Shown piece by piece: positions 8,614 through 18,014 of a DNA stretch of 53,429 nucleotides. Within the stretch, counting starts at the first letter, position 1, and every line of letters begins with the position of its first letter. Source of the DNA: Pseudoalteromonas luteoviolacea (lineage in GTDB: Bacteria > Pseudomonadota > Gammaproteobacteria > Enterobacterales > Alteromonadaceae); assembly GCF_021654285.1 (NCBI RefSeq), contig NZ_JAKFZS010000036.1, forward strand, positions 1 through 53,429. The letters run 5' to 3'. Under the pieces are notes generated by a model. That model saw nothing but the letters and a program-made list of their open reading frames with translations. It had not been told where the DNA came from and ran no database searches. Position numbers and translations under genes: made by a program.

Positions 8614-9438
8614 CTAGCTTGCCAACGCTGACTTCACTTTATCTCTATAGCTACGGCTAACTTTGAGCTCTTGACCGTTATCCAATACCAACAAATATTC
8701 ACCACTACTTTGTGTCACTAGTTTACTGATTTGGCCCGTGTTTACGATGGCAGAACGATGTACACGTACAAACAGTTTCGGGTCGAGCTCTTGTTCCAGC
8801 TCTTTCATTGTTTTGCGTAAGATATGCGTTTGTCCGTCAGCACAGTGTAGACACATATAATCACCCGCAGCATCAATCCATTGGATGGTTGCAGTCGACA
8901 CTCTGATTATTTCGCCCTGCTCTTTTACAGCAAGAGATTCAGGAAACTTTTTGTCTTCAATTGCATCACCAGTGGCTAGCTTTTTTAGAATTTCTTCGCA
9001 ATTGTTACCTGTTATCCCCGCCACAAAGCTGGCTAGCTTTTTCTTGTGGGCGTTATCTTGTTGGTTCTTTAAATAACTTTGCACTTTTTCGATCGCCTGT
9101 TTTAGTCTGTTGTCATCAACTGGTTTTAGAATATAATCCAAAGCGTGGATCTCAAACGCTTTGACCGCATAGTGATCAAACGCTGTAACAAAGACAATAG
9201 CAGGCAAAGGTTTAACACTTTCACTTAGAATTCGTGCTACTTCAAAACCATTTAACCCGGGCATTTGGATATCTAAAAAGACCAAATCAATATCCTGCTG
9301 CTGGCAAATGTCTATGGCTTTTTGTCCACCGTTACAAAGTTCGACTACTTCTATTTCATCAAATTCTCTTAATCTGACTGCCAAGCCCTTTCTTGCTAGT
9401 GGCTCGTCGTCAACAATTATCGTTTTAATCTTGCTCAT
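8614..9438 (-). CDS. LytTR-family response regulator
   Basis: DNA-binding response regulator paired with the upstream kinase gene. 274 residues from the chosen ATG. The receiver domain (about 1-120) shows the acidic pair in IIVDDEP, the phospho-acceptor Asp56 in FLDIQMPG, the VTAF switch position and the Lys of YILKPVD. A linker leads to a LytTR DNA-binding domain (about 175-274) with IQWIDAAGDYMCLH and VHRSAIVNTGQI. The longest frame would begin at 9462, inside the kinase gene. The ATG at 9438 lies four bases after the kinase stop and has GAAGTGAAG upstream, implying translational coupling. Target genes are unknown; related pairs respond to peptides, sugars or pyruvate. Confidence 0.9.
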   Translation of the reverse strand: MSKIKTIIVDDEPLARKGLAVRLREFDEIEVVELCNGGQKAIDICQQQDIDLVFLDIQMPGLNGFEVARILSESVKPLPAIVFVTAFDHYAVKAFEIHALDYILKPVDDNRLKQAIEKVQSYLKNQQDNAHKKKLASFVAGITGNNCEEILKKLATGDAIEDKKFPESLAVKEQGEIIRVSTATIQWIDAAGDYMCLHCADGQTHILRKTMKELEQELDPKLFVRVHRSAIVNTGQISKLVTQSSGEYLLVLDNGQELKVSRSYRDKVKSALAS

Positions 9439-9442
9439 TACT

Positions 9443-10513
9443 TCACTTCTCGGCCTTTTCAAACGGAACTCGTATGTTTGCCTTCAATCCTGAAGGCGAA
9501 TTATTTGATAACACAAACGAGTAATTATTCTCATAAAGTGTTTTTAATCTGTCTTTGGTATTTGCGATGCCAACACCGCTTGCATTGGTCAGCTGGCCAT
9601 CAGTAAGCTCAGCCCCTGGACCATTGTCTCCAACTTCTAACAATAGTTCATTGGCAAATACTTGCGCTTTAATTTCAATCTTGCCACCCTCATCCATATG
9701 AGCTATCGCGTATTTAATGGAGTTTTCAATCAGTGGCTGCAATATCAGACTTGGGACAAGCGCATTTTTTGCTTGCTCAGTGATATCTAAATCTATCGCC
9801 AAACGTTCGTCAAAGCGAACCTTCTCTATCTCTAAATACAATTTTAATGCGTGAAGCTCCTGCTCAAGTGGCACTTTTTTGATTGGATCTGTATTTAAGG
9901 TATACCTTAAAAAGTCACTTAATCTAGACACCATCTGGTTAGCGTCTTTGTTCTCTTCCACTAATATCAATGTTGATATTGCGTTTAGTGTATTAAATAA
10001 GAAATGAGGGTTGAGCTGATAACGAAGCATTTTTAATTGCGCTTCATGGGCCATGGTATTGGCCTTTAGTGCTTTTTGACGTTCACTTTGAAGTAACTGG
10101 TAATATTTAATACCAAAATATAGGCCACTCCAACACAAGACGATATAAACTGAATCTAACCCTTGTTGAAGGTAATAAAACCATTCTTCTGGACGATAGC
10201 CATGTCGGTATATTTCCCACAAGTTATACTTTTGTACAACTGACCACAACGTACCTGTAATGTAAGAAACACTAAAAACAACAAATATCAAAATCCAAGG
10301 CTTTGCATTCCAAACTCGACGATAGAGATACCTAAGTGGCACCGTCATCAAACAACCAGCATACGCATTGAGTACGATGACAAATACATAGATGTCTCGC
10401 ATTTCAAATACTTTTGAGCCTATATAGTTAACCAGCGCATAACCGATCCAACCAGATATCTGCAAAACCCAAAAAAATCGTTGTCGATTATCGACTAAAG
10501 CTTGCCAATTCAA
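9443..10513 (-). CDS. LytS/YehU-type sensor histidine kinase
   Basis: Membrane sensor kinase for the LytTR regulator just downstream. 356 residues. Four hydrophobic segments lie at about 12-32, 40-60, 72-92 and 118-138, with no large extracytoplasmic domain, so the signal is probably read within or near the membrane. The His_kinase (PF06580-type) block has the phospho-acceptor His170 in LNPHFLFNTLNAIS. The ATPase part shows LQPLIENSIKYA, VGDNGPGA and GVGIANTKDRL. The start is a TTG with GAGG about twelve bases upstream, a weak arrangement. The neighbouring divergent gene is a siderophore receptor, but nothing shows that the pair controls it. Confidence 0.9.
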   Translation of the reverse strand: MNWQALVDNRQRFFWVLQISGWIGYALVNYIGSKVFEMRDIYVFVIVLNAYAGCLMTVPLRYLYRRVWNAKPWILIFVVFSVSYITGTLWSVVQKYNLWEIYRHGYRPEEWFYYLQQGLDSVYIVLCWSGLYFGIKYYQLLQSERQKALKANTMAHEAQLKMLRYQLNPHFLFNTLNAISTLILVEENKDANQMVSRLSDFLRYTLNTDPIKKVPLEQELHALKLYLEIEKVRFDERLAIDLDITEQAKNALVPSLILQPLIENSIKYAIAHMDEGGKIEIKAQVFANELLLEVGDNGPGAELTDGQLTNASGVGIANTKDRLKTLYENNYSFVLSNNSPSGLKANIRVPFEKAEK

Positions 10514-10833
10514 ATTAATTTTTACCTCTAATAACCTACCTTGGATTATATCCCATAGAAAACCAGTTAATCACTACCAATAGTCTTGTATTTCCAACAA
10601 TTAACCGCAAACATATAGGTTATTGAAACACAGTAACAACGCTGTAACTAATCAAACTCAACCTTAATTATCAGTTTAAATATCGATTCCAACCACAATT
10701 TAACCGCCTGCTAATCCAGACAAAAACGTTTCAATTAAAGGTATGTATGTAAATTTAAAATGAAGAGACATGGTGATGTGTTAAGTGATTTCTTACATAT
10801 ATGTTTCTTATAACAAAAACCCCAAAAACACCA
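10514..10833. other. Upstream part of the kinase/receptor intergenic region
   Basis: Non-coding AT-rich DNA between the divergent histidine kinase and TonB-dependent receptor genes. Apart from the receptor promoter at its right edge I see no hairpin, repeat or convincing reading frame. Confidence 0.4.
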
Positions 10834-10862
10834 TTGATAATCGTTATCACTTGCAATACTAT
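10834..10862 (+). promoter_or_regulatory. Promoter and Fur box of the TonB-dependent receptor
   Basis: TGATAATCGTTATCA (10835-10849) matches the 7-1-7 Fur inverted repeat at all but one arm position. It overlaps a TTGATA -35 (10834-10839) that is 17 bp from TACTAT (10857-10862). Binding of Fe-Fur there would block RNA polymerase, so iron repression is expected. Confidence 0.75.
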
Positions 10863-10893
10863 TCGCGCGATTATTTAATAATAAAGGAAAATC

Positions 10894-13119
10894 ATGCGCT
10901 CATTTAAAACCAAATATCCAATGCTTCTTTCAGCACTTGCGATTGCTTTTTCTGCTACATCACTTGCTGACGATTCAAAAAAAAATGAATTGGAAGTGAT
11001 TGAAGTCAGTCCGAAAGGGCTTATTTCTTATGTTAGTGCAAGTGCATCAAAATCAGATGTACCTATCACAAAAACACCTGTATCAGTTTCTGTTTTAACG
11101 TCAAAGCGAATCGCCGATCTTGGTGCAGAAACCTTACAAGATGCAATTGGTTATGTAGCTGGTGTATATAATGGCCCATATGGTGTCGATACACGTGGTG
11201 ATTGGTCAAAAGTACGTGGTGTAGACCCTCTAATTTATGTAGACGGCCTACAAATGCAGTTTGGAAACTACAACAACACTCGTACTAATCCATATACACT
11301 TGAGCGCGTTGAAATTTTAAAAGGCCCCTCTTCTGTTCTTTATGGTCAAGGCTCAACAGGCGGTATTATAAACTCAGTATCAAAACGTCCACACAGCGAA
11401 ACTCAAGGCGAGATCTGGGCACAAGTGGGTAACTATGATCGCGCACAGCTAGCCGGTGACTACAACACTGCGTTTGGTCAAAACGATGAATATCAAGCAA
11501 GATTTGTCGGTGTATATCGTAATAGTGATACTCAAACAAACTTTGTTGAAGACAATACGTTGGTATTTGCACCCAGTTTTGCTTGGGATATCAACCAAGA
11601 TACGCGTTTAACAATCTTGACCAAGATACAAGAAAATGAGTCAGGATCTTCAACTCAATTCTTTCCACATGAAGGCACCATTTTACCTGCTAAATACGGC
11701 CAAATACCGAGTGAGCGATTTGTAAGTGAGCCGGGTTGGGACCGCTACGATACAGAGCAGTTTGCAATCACAACAATTGTTGAGCACAGTATTGCTGAAG
11801 ACACGCAAGTTAACTGGTCTACTCGCTATAGTGATAGCTCTTCTGAGTACCGTACTATTTATTCTTGGCCACCTAAGTTTGAAGCTGATAAGCGTTCTAT
11901 TAGCCGTGTATTTAGTATGTCAGATGGCGAGTCAAAGAGCTTATTAAGTGATATCCAATTACATCAATACATCGAATTCAGTGACGTAGAAGTAAACATT
12001 GTTGCTGGTATTGATTTTCAAGATGCAGAAACGCGCACCAGTCGTTTACGCGGTGTTGTCTCTTCCAAGCTAGATTTATACAACCCTGTGTACGGTTTAA
12101 ATGATCCATTACCAACAGAAATAAAAGACATCGCACCTGAGCAAGTAAATACTCAATTGGGTGGATATATCCAAGCGACGTTTGAGTACAACAACCTTGT
12201 TGTAAACGCTGCACTTCGTCACGACGATCTCGAGCAAAAAACGTGGGAAAAAGTAGGTGATGCTGCAAGTCTATTGCAAGTTAAAAAATCACAAAGTGCT
12301 TTAACAGGTCGAATTGGCGGACTATACCAATTTGAAAATGGTATCTCACCTTATGTTAGCTACTCGGAATCATTCCAGCCTATATATGGTTCAAGGCCAC
12401 AAGGCGGAAGCTTCAAGCCTAAAGAGGGTGAGCAAATAGAATACGGTGTGAAATATCAACCTGCTGGCACTGAACACTTAATTACTGCTAGTGTTTTCCA
12501 TATTACAGATAAAAATCATGTGAGAAAAATTTCCCCTCTTGAACATGTACAAGATAGTGAAGTCTCAGTTGATGGCTTTGAGCTTGAAGCGCAACTAGAG
12601 TGGGAAAATTTAGATGTCTATGCTTCATATGCGTACACAGAATCTGAGCAAGATACCACTCCTCTATCTGCACAAGAAATCTTTACTCAGGCAGCTATGT
12701 TAGCTCAACAGGCTCCGGATCGGCAGCAGCAAATTATGGCTGGTGCTGTATTAACAGCTGGCACTGATGATGTGCCTCTGTCAGCAACCCCAGAGCATTT
12801 GGCATCAGTATGGGCAACTTACCGTGCAGACAACCTGTTAGAGGGGTTAAAGTTCGGTGCAGGTATTCGTTATGTTGGTAAAACATTTGATGGTAGCCGC
12901 TCAGTTTCTGTTGGTAATGTTGAATACCATAAGGCGCTTACCACAGATAGCTTTACGTTATATGACATGATGGTTGGCTATCAGTTTAACGACTATGAGT
13001 TAAGCCTAAACATCGACAACTTAACAGACAAGACAGTGATCACCAGTTGTTTATACCGCGGCGATTGCTTCTATGGCCAGCGCCGTACCATCACAGCTAA
13101 CTTAAAATATCGCTTTTAA
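10894..13119 (+). CDS. TonB-dependent siderophore receptor, FhuA-like
   Basis: Outer-membrane receptor for ferric siderophores, powered by TonB-ExbBD. 741 residues. A signal peptide of about 25 residues (ending SLADD) is followed by a TonB-box-like LEVIEVSP. The plug domain (about 50-165) has ITKTPVSVSVLTSKRI, VRGVDPLIYVDGLQM and RVEILKGPSSVLYGQG, the typical TonB-siderophore receptor signatures. A 22-strand barrel fills the rest and ends in a terminal Phe (KYRF), as needed for outer-membrane assembly. The actual siderophore cannot be read; overall resemblance is to ferrichrome or hydroxamate receptors. AAAGGAAA about four bases before the ATG supports the start. The Fur box in its promoter fits an iron-uptake role. 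No transport ATPase is nearby. Confidence 0.93.
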   Translation: MRSFKTKYPMLLSALAIAFSATSLADDSKKNELEVIEVSPKGLISYVSASASKSDVPITKTPVSVSVLTSKRIADLGAETLQDAIGYVAGVYNGPYGVDTRGDWSKVRGVDPLIYVDGLQMQFGNYNNTRTNPYTLERVEILKGPSSVLYGQGSTGGIINSVSKRPHSETQGEIWAQVGNYDRAQLAGDYNTAFGQNDEYQARFVGVYRNSDTQTNFVEDNTLVFAPSFAWDINQDTRLTILTKIQENESGSSTQFFPHEGTILPAKYGQIPSERFVSEPGWDRYDTEQFAITTIVEHSIAEDTQVNWSTRYSDSSSEYRTIYSWPPKFEADKRSISRVFSMSDGESKSLLSDIQLHQYIEFSDVEVNIVAGIDFQDAETRTSRLRGVVSSKLDLYNPVYGLNDPLPTEIKDIAPEQVNTQLGGYIQATFEYNNLVVNAALRHDDLEQKTWEKVGDAASLLQVKKSQSALTGRIGGLYQFENGISPYVSYSESFQPIYGSRPQGGSFKPKEGEQIEYGVKYQPAGTEHLITASVFHITDKNHVRKISPLEHVQDSEVSVDGFELEAQLEWENLDVYASYAYTESEQDTTPLSAQEIFTQAAMLAQQAPDRQQQIMAGAVLTAGTDDVPLSATPEHLASVWATYRADNLLEGLKFGAGIRYVGKTFDGSRSVSVGNVEYHKALTTDSFTLYDMMVGYQFNDYELSLNIDNLTDKTVITSCLYRGDCFYGQRRTITANLKYRF

Positions 13120-13136
13120 TTTTACGTGATTTATTG

Positions 13137-13170
13137 TGGCGTCATTCATTCAAGTTAATGGCGCCATTTT
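13137..13170 (+). terminator. Probable terminator of the receptor gene
   Basis: TGGCGTCATT and AATGGCGCCA pair over ten positions with one wobble around a ten-base loop, then four T. It lies 18 bp after the receptor stop. Confidence 0.65.
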
Positions 13171-13276
13171 ATAAGCCCTACAAACTCTTTTCAAAACATC
13201 AAAGCTAGTATTCTAAACTATTCAACCAAATACTAAAAAGAAACAGTATGTTGATAAGCTCGAAACATACTAAGCT

Positions 13277-13518
13277 ATGCTGGGCTATCTGTTTTACAAC
13301 ATGTACTGTGTTGATTTCGTGGTGAGCGATGTCATTATGCCAAACTCTGACGGCATAGAGTTTATTCAATCCGCATTAACGATTCAAAATAACTTACGCT
13401 ATTTATTTCTGGTTTTATTGATTGCGAAGATACTGAGCACCTAACAACAGATAAAATTCTTTACAAACCTTTTAATAAACAGCAGCTCATTAAAAAAATT
13501 CTGGACGCTATCAAATAA
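13277..13518 (+). pseudogene. Decayed response-regulator receiver domain
   Basis: Remnant of a two-component receiver domain. In the first frame, FVVSDVIMPNSDGIEFI carries the phospho-acceptor Asp (codon at 13328). The frame breaks near 13400-13410, in a short TATT repeat. Reading then continues one base off with LFISGFIDCEDTEHL, the switch Ser, and LYKPFNKQQL with the conserved Lys-Pro, ending at the TAA at 13516. The N-terminal beta-1 strand and acidic pair are missing: a stop (13271-13273) lies shortly upstream and only about 16 unrelated residues precede the homology. Both a frameshift and a truncation make a sequencing error an unlikely full explanation. No output domain follows. Confidence 0.75.
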
Positions 13519-13545
13519 AAAAGGCGACATTTAATGTCGCCTTTT
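13519..13545. terminator. Bidirectional terminator
   Basis: AAAAGGCGACATT and AATGTCGCCTTTT form a 13-base perfect stem with a single-base loop (probably opening to a small tetraloop). It can serve the decayed receiver gene on one side and the protease gene on the other. Confidence 0.85.
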
Positions 13546-13574
13546 TACCTTTTCATCTCAAGGTTTTTAAGGAA

Positions 13575-15572
13575 TTAGTTACACTTACCTAGGTCAGTCC
13601 ATACTTTCCAGTCGTTACCGACATTAGAATTCTGAGCTGGGTTTGCATCTCTGTTCCACCAGTTGCTGCGATACTTACTGCCTTGGTAAGACACTTCAGC
13701 ACCTGCAACATACGTCTTTGATGCACTCCACTCAGTTAGACCTGCACAGCCTGTATTATCAGCGCCATCCGTAACTGTTACAGATTTTGACACGCTGTGT
13801 GTAGCACCTGCATCGTCAGTCACAGTAACAGAAACTTGATATACGCCAGCATTTGCAAAAGCGTGTGAAACTCTGGCACCTGTTGTATTAAAGCCACCGA
13901 TATTCCAGTCATAACTTACGATTTGACCATCTGCATCACGGCTTGAAGTCGCATTAAAATCACATGCTAATGCGCTACAGCTAAAAGTAAAATCTGCAAC
14001 TGGCGCTTGATTATCAACAGCACCCCCACAACCATTTGCTGCAATATAATCAGATGCAGCTTTCGCTTGTACTAAACCATAACCGTATTCGTCGTCACGA
14101 CCAGCTGTGCCTAGGTCAATTGCAGTTGCATTCAGTGCATTACGAATATCTACGTTTGTACAGCTTGGGTGTTGGCTCCAAACTAATGCTGCAACGCCTG
14201 CAACGTGTGGACTTGCCATTGATGTACCAGTCATAAGTCCATAATCAAGAACTGCATTAAGTTCGACCTTAACTGAACTGCCAACAGATGTTTTAAGTGC
14301 GGTACCAGCTTCTTGTGATAAAGAAAGCACTGGAATAGTTAGACCATGGTTTGTATCACCAAGCGTACCACCAAATTCACCTGGTGAGTTGTTGAAGATA
14401 ATTGCAGCTACACCACCGCCCGCTTGACAATTTGCAGCCTTATCTTTAAATGATGCACCGCCGCGCTCTATTAAACAGATGCTTTGTGTCGCAGCACATG
14501 CTGTTAAACCTTGACCACAGTCAACGAGATCTGCACTTACAGTGCCCTCTACTGAGTGTGTCATGCCGCCAGCTTTAACTACATCAGTACCTACTGTAAT
14601 AGCAGCAAGAATGCCAGAGCTTCTTGGCACGGTAGATAATACATCAGTACCAGGTGCTGCAATTTCAACTTGCACGTTATATTGTGAAGATGGGTTTTTC
14701 ACTCTGTTTTCATCAATGTTTGCTACAGAAACGACAGTATCGTAACTCGCTGGATAACTCATTGTTGCATTACCATCATTACCCGCAGCAGCGATAAGTA
14801 ACACGCCTTTGTCATATGCAGCTTGCAAGCGCTCTTGGAAATACTGACTTGGACTGCCACCACCTAAACTCATGTTGATAACTTTAGCGCCGTTTTCAAC
14901 ACAGTTATCTACTGCACGAGCAATACGTGATGTAAGGCCTTGTTTACCGTCATTGTCGAATACACGTACATTGTGAATACCAACCTTATCATTTGGTAAT
15001 ACACCTACTACGCCGAAGCCATTATCGATCGCAACAATTGTGCCTGCTACGTGAGTACCATGACCTGAACCATCTTGATACCAAGTTAAACCTGGTAAAT
15101 CAGTAAAGCCAGTTGCATTTTGTGGCAAATCAGGGTGGCCTAAATCATAACCCGAGTCGATAACACAGACTTTGAACAAGTCAGCGTTAGTATCTTGTAA
15201 TAGGTTTGCTTGAACTTCTGCAAGTCCATAAGGAGACGCTTCACCTACGAAGTCTTGAGTAAATGGCACATATTCGAAATCTTCTTCGATATAAGCGTAT
15301 TGTCCTGATGCTTTTAACTTAGCAACTTGCTCAGGTGTCAGCTCCATAGTTACAACAGTGCCTGTTGTATCTGCAGATAATACTTCTGTAGAGGCGTCTG
15401 CACTAAAGCTCTCTGCAATATTTGCTCTTGCAAAACGGCTTGTCTCAGGTGCAAAGATACTCAAATCACTTTGCTTTAAGATGTATTGTTTTGTTTCTTG
15501 TGCTTGAGCAACCGTTGCAGAAAGCGCTGCAACTGCAAACGCAACTGAAGTTAGTTTGAACATTTTTTTCAT
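13575..15572 (-). CDS. Secreted subtilisin-like protease with PA, PKD and chitin-binding modules
   Basis: Exported S8 serine protease likely to work outside the cell on particle-bound protein. 665 residues from the ATG at 15572, which follows AGGAA by about six bases and begins an MKKMFKLTS signal peptide ending in VAQA. An I9-like propeptide covers about 25-105. Catalytic residues are Asp139 (VIDSGYD), His171 (GHGTHVAGT) and Ser451 (GTSMASPHVAG); Asn265 of AAAGNDG is the oxyanion residue. A PA-type domain with paired cysteines is inserted before the catalytic Ser (about 318-438). A PKD domain (about 525-602) and a C-terminal CBM5/12 chitin-binding module (WSASKTYVAGAEVSYQGSKY, about 611-665) follow. 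It stands alone between two terminator/promoter regions. Confidence 0.93.
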   Translation of the reverse strand: MKKMFKLTSVAFAVAALSATVAQAQETKQYILKQSDLSIFAPETSRFARANIAESFSADASTEVLSADTTGTVVTMELTPEQVAKLKASGQYAYIEEDFEYVPFTQDFVGEASPYGLAEVQANLLQDTNADLFKVCVIDSGYDLGHPDLPQNATGFTDLPGLTWYQDGSGHGTHVAGTIVAIDNGFGVVGVLPNDKVGIHNVRVFDNDGKQGLTSRIARAVDNCVENGAKVINMSLGGGSPSQYFQERLQAAYDKGVLLIAAAGNDGNATMSYPASYDTVVSVANIDENRVKNPSSQYNVQVEIAAPGTDVLSTVPRSSGILAAITVGTDVVKAGGMTHSVEGTVSADLVDCGQGLTACAATQSICLIERGGASFKDKAANCQAGGGVAAIIFNNSPGEFGGTLGDTNHGLTIPVLSLSQEAGTALKTSVGSSVKVELNAVLDYGLMTGTSMASPHVAGVAALVWSQHPSCTNVDIRNALNATAIDLGTAGRDDEYGYGLVQAKAASDYIAANGCGGAVDNQAPVADFTFSCSALACDFNATSSRDADGQIVSYDWNIGGFNTTGARVSHAFANAGVYQVSVTVTDDAGATHSVSKSVTVTDGADNTGCAGLTEWSASKTYVAGAEVSYQGSKYRSNWWNRDANPAQNSNVGNDWKVWTDLGKCN

Positions 15573-16086
15573 GTTGATTCCTATATTCTTATTTTTATCC
15601 GCATCCAATGCGGTGAATCCCTATTGCGATAGTAACTATGTACCTAACATGTAAACACCCTACACAAGGAAACCTTCACTTGCAACCACTTATTTACAAA
15701 AATTCATTTTTTATTCATTAAAATTAAAAAAGCAATAAATCAAATTATGCAATTGATTGGTTTTTGAGCAGAAAACCTCAATAAGGCCATATGAAAATTA
15801 CCTATCTATTAAATAAAACAATCAACATCAAGAAAAATAACAATATTGGGAATATTTTTTTACACGACCATGAAAAAACTTTGTTCGCGATCATTAAACA
15901 TAAATTTTTAAAACAGATCTTGGCTTTAGCTTGTTGCTAGTTAGTAAAAATAAAGACAACAAACAACAAAAACGACCCAATAAATAATCAAGATCAAATT
16001 AATCCAGACTATTTAAAATAATTATGATTTACTCCAGAATCGGTTTCTAGGATAATGAGAATAATTTCTATTAAGGAGTAACATCA
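15573..16086. other. Divergent control region of protease and azurin genes
   Basis: 514 bp of very AT-rich DNA with no supported gene. It must hold the promoters of both flanking genes. I find no clear operator palindrome or hairpin in it. Confidence 0.4.
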
Positions 16087-16536
16087 GTGAAAATTATTAA
16101 AAAAGTTGCGGCTGCCGCGCTTTGTATTTCAGCTTTTCATGCTTCAGCTAATGAATGTGAGTTGACAATTGAATCAAATGATATGATGCAATTCTCAGAA
16201 AAAACACTATCAGTGTCAGAAAAATGTAAAGCAGTAAAATTAACACTGGTTCATACAGGCAAACTAGCTGCAACAGTTATGGGTCATAACTGGGTGTTAA
16301 CAGAGAAGAAAAATGTTAAAGCAGTTGCTTCTGATGGCATGAGAGCTGGCGTTAAAAATAGCTATGTAAAGCCTGATGATCCAAGGGTTTTTGCATTTAC
16401 ACCTGTAATTGGCGGTGGCGAATCGACGTCAATTACTTTTTCAACTACAGGTATGAGTAAAAATAAAGACTATAATTTCTTTTGTTCATTCCCAGGCCAT
16501 TTTGCGATAATGAAAGGCGCTTTCAAAATTATTTAA
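16087..16536 (+). CDS. azu: Azurin (periplasmic type 1 blue copper protein)
   Basis: Periplasmic one-electron carrier. 149 residues with a signal peptide cleaved after Ala21 (ASA|NECEL), leaving a 128-residue mature protein, the classical azurin length. Copper ligands are all present at standard mature positions: His46 (GHNW), Cys112 and His117 (FFCSFPGHF), and axial Met121 (IMKG). The disulfide Cys3 and Cys26 are also there (NECEL, SEKCKAV). The start is GTG with AAGGAG at 16074-16079, seven bases upstream. Electron partners such as nitrite reductase or cytochrome peroxidase are not in the window, so its pathway is open. It is a single gene with its own terminator. Confidence 0.95.
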   Translation: MKIIKKVAAAALCISAFHASANECELTIESNDMMQFSEKTLSVSEKCKAVKLTLVHTGKLAATVMGHNWVLTEKKNVKAVASDGMRAGVKNSYVKPDDPRVFAFTPVIGGGESTSITFSTTGMSKNKDYNFFCSFPGHFAIMKGAFKII

Positions 16537-16540
16537 TGGT

Positions 16541-16573
16541 AATGCCAGTAAGAATATATTCTTACTGGCATTT
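16541..16573 (+). terminator. Terminator of azurin gene
   Basis: AATGCCAGTAAGAATA and its complement form a stem of about 15 bases directly after the azurin stop, ending in a short T-run. Confidence 0.8.
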
Positions 16574-16938
16574 AACACTTCACGATAAGTAATGCCTTAA
16601 AATCAAAAACCCTCGAGCTTTCAAATTTTATGTTGATTCATACCTTTAAGTACTAGCGATACTAAAGTATAGATTTTATTTTCTCATTCAAGCTTACGCA
16701 TTTTAAATGAAACGCATTTAAGTGAAAATTGAGGCTACATCTAGTCGATTTTAAACAACACCATGAAATAACAAGTACTAAATTCACTTAAAAACATCAA
16801 CGTTGACATTCCAAGTCTTAGGGAGCATAAACACAACAACTAAATTTTATAATCTTCTCTTGAGTGTCAGCGTTTTATAGTACCTAGCTTTTAACGTAGG
16901 AAATGGAAAAATCGTATTATTCTATACGCTAGGGTTAT
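16574..16938. other. Gene-free stretch after azurin
   Basis: 365 bp of AT-rich DNA lying between the azurin terminator and the end of the minus-strand membrane-protein gene. Imperfect repeats of ACGCATTT occur near 16695-16720. No supported gene or RNA. Confidence 0.4.
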
Positions 16939-17307
16939 TTAATGCTTGGCAACGATGAAACTTATAGACGCAACAGATAAGAAAGCTCCCCAATATATTA
17001 CTTTGTACTTTCGTGAAGATGATGATAGCCATCCGCTAAATGAGAAAACACTCAATGTGACCAGCAATGTTACTTCTTTGCTAGGGCTCTCAAACACAGA
17101 GAAAACAAATATTAGCGCTGCAAAGCCAAACCAGCACGCTGTCGAAAAATGCCACATATTTAGCAAAACAGTTTTAGTACAAAACCGGCCTAATAAAAGC
17201 TTTGGCTGTATCCGTTTAAGCGCCCTTTCATTTAACACTAGCTTATAGCCAATCCAATGGTGTAAGGTTCCAATTATCAAAATTAAAAAGAAAACAGAAT
17301 CAGGCAT
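16939..17307 (-). CDS. Small integral membrane protein, unknown function
   Basis: Unrecognised 122-residue protein. It consists almost entirely of four hydrophobic segments (about 4-22, 48-70, 78-95 and 102-119) joined by short polar turns, with a basic loop (KLVLNERALKRIQPK) after the first. Trp and His are frequent near the membrane edges (HHWIGYK, MWHFSTACWFG). The pattern of hydrophobic blocks on this strand is much more protein-like than the opposite-strand frame over the same DNA. No strong Shine-Dalgarno precedes the ATG. It has no close neighbours, so context gives no hint of function. Confidence 0.6.
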   Translation of the reverse strand: MPDSVFFLILIIGTLHHWIGYKLVLNERALKRIQPKLLLGRFCTKTVLLNMWHFSTACWFGFAALIFVFSVFESPSKEVTLLVTLSVFSFSGWLSSSSRKYKVIYWGAFLSVASISFIVAKH

Positions 17308-17720
17308 ACACTACAATCCAACTTACCTACACAAGCCCATTTCTGCGAAAAGAAACTACATTGATGTTTATTAAAAAAAACGAAATTATATAGTGAATTA
17401 AAGAAAATTACTGCACATTTTGGAACATTCCAAGTATCCATTGGACTATTAAAGACTAAAAAATTCTTATGTATTGAAAATTATTCAATTATAGATACAA
17501 GATGAAAGTAAGCAGGTGATAAAAGGCGCTAGCCCCGCAGAAAAAGCGTAAAATTTTTTAAAGCAATATGGATACATATGCTAGGCTAGTCGTTCTCACT
17601 TCCGTAAGAGTTTAAATGTGATCACAGCTAGCCTTTCTCATTTATTAATGAACGAAAGATGTCTATGGGCGTTTATTGAGTTTTCAAACAGCAGATCTAA
17701 ACAATATATAAATAATTTGG
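17308..17720. other. Gene-free stretch with a short inverted repeat
   Basis: 413 bp between two minus-strand genes. It contains TTGGAA-CA-TTCCAA (17420-17433), about 110 bp upstream of the membrane-protein start. It also has a loose GGCTAG/CTAGCC pairing around 17583-17635. No gene is supported. Confidence 0.4.
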
Positions 17721-18014
17721 TTAACCTAGATCACGCATCAAAATTTCGTACTCTTCGTTAGCATCAGCAATCAAATGTGACAATTCTCTCGCATCTCGCT
17801 CTTTAAGAACAACTTGCCAACTTGTTGTCCCCTCAATGCCTGTAACCACAATATCCGGCCCAGTATGCTCATACTTTATCTTATTGAATTCAGTCGAGTG
17901 ATGCTCGTGAAGTTCAATAATATCAATGTCTAGTTGCCCTGTTGGAAAGACTTCAATATGGGCATGTAACCCTCTTTCGCCCGATAAGCAATATTCTCTA
18001 TGTACTGTAATCAT
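17721..18014 (-). CDS. Conserved-looking small acidic protein, unknown function
   Basis: Unrecognised 97-residue soluble protein, His- and Glu-rich (HAHIEVF, ELHEHHSTEF). It looks like a small alpha/beta fold: alternating beta-like stretches in the first 70 residues and a helix at the end (RELSHLIADANEEYEILMRDL). AAGGAG six bases before the ATG at 18014 strongly supports it as a real gene; a GTG one codon upstream would leave only three bases. No signal peptide or membrane segment. It is flanked by gene-free DNA on both sides and its role is unknown. Confidence 0.7.
   Translation of the reverse strand: MITVHREYCLSGERGLHAHIEVFPTGQLDIDIIELHEHHSTEFNKIKYEHTGPDIVVTGIEGTTSWQVVLKERDARELSHLIADANEEYEILMRDLG

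Noticed and set aside
16946..17248. 100-codon plus-strand frame opposite the small membrane protein
   Set aside because: The minus-strand frame has a clear transmembrane pattern; this one has no recognisable features.
17583..17635. GGCTAG/CTAGCC pairing as a small RNA or terminator
   Set aside because: The stem is only six to seven bases with a loop of almost 40 and no continuous T-tract.
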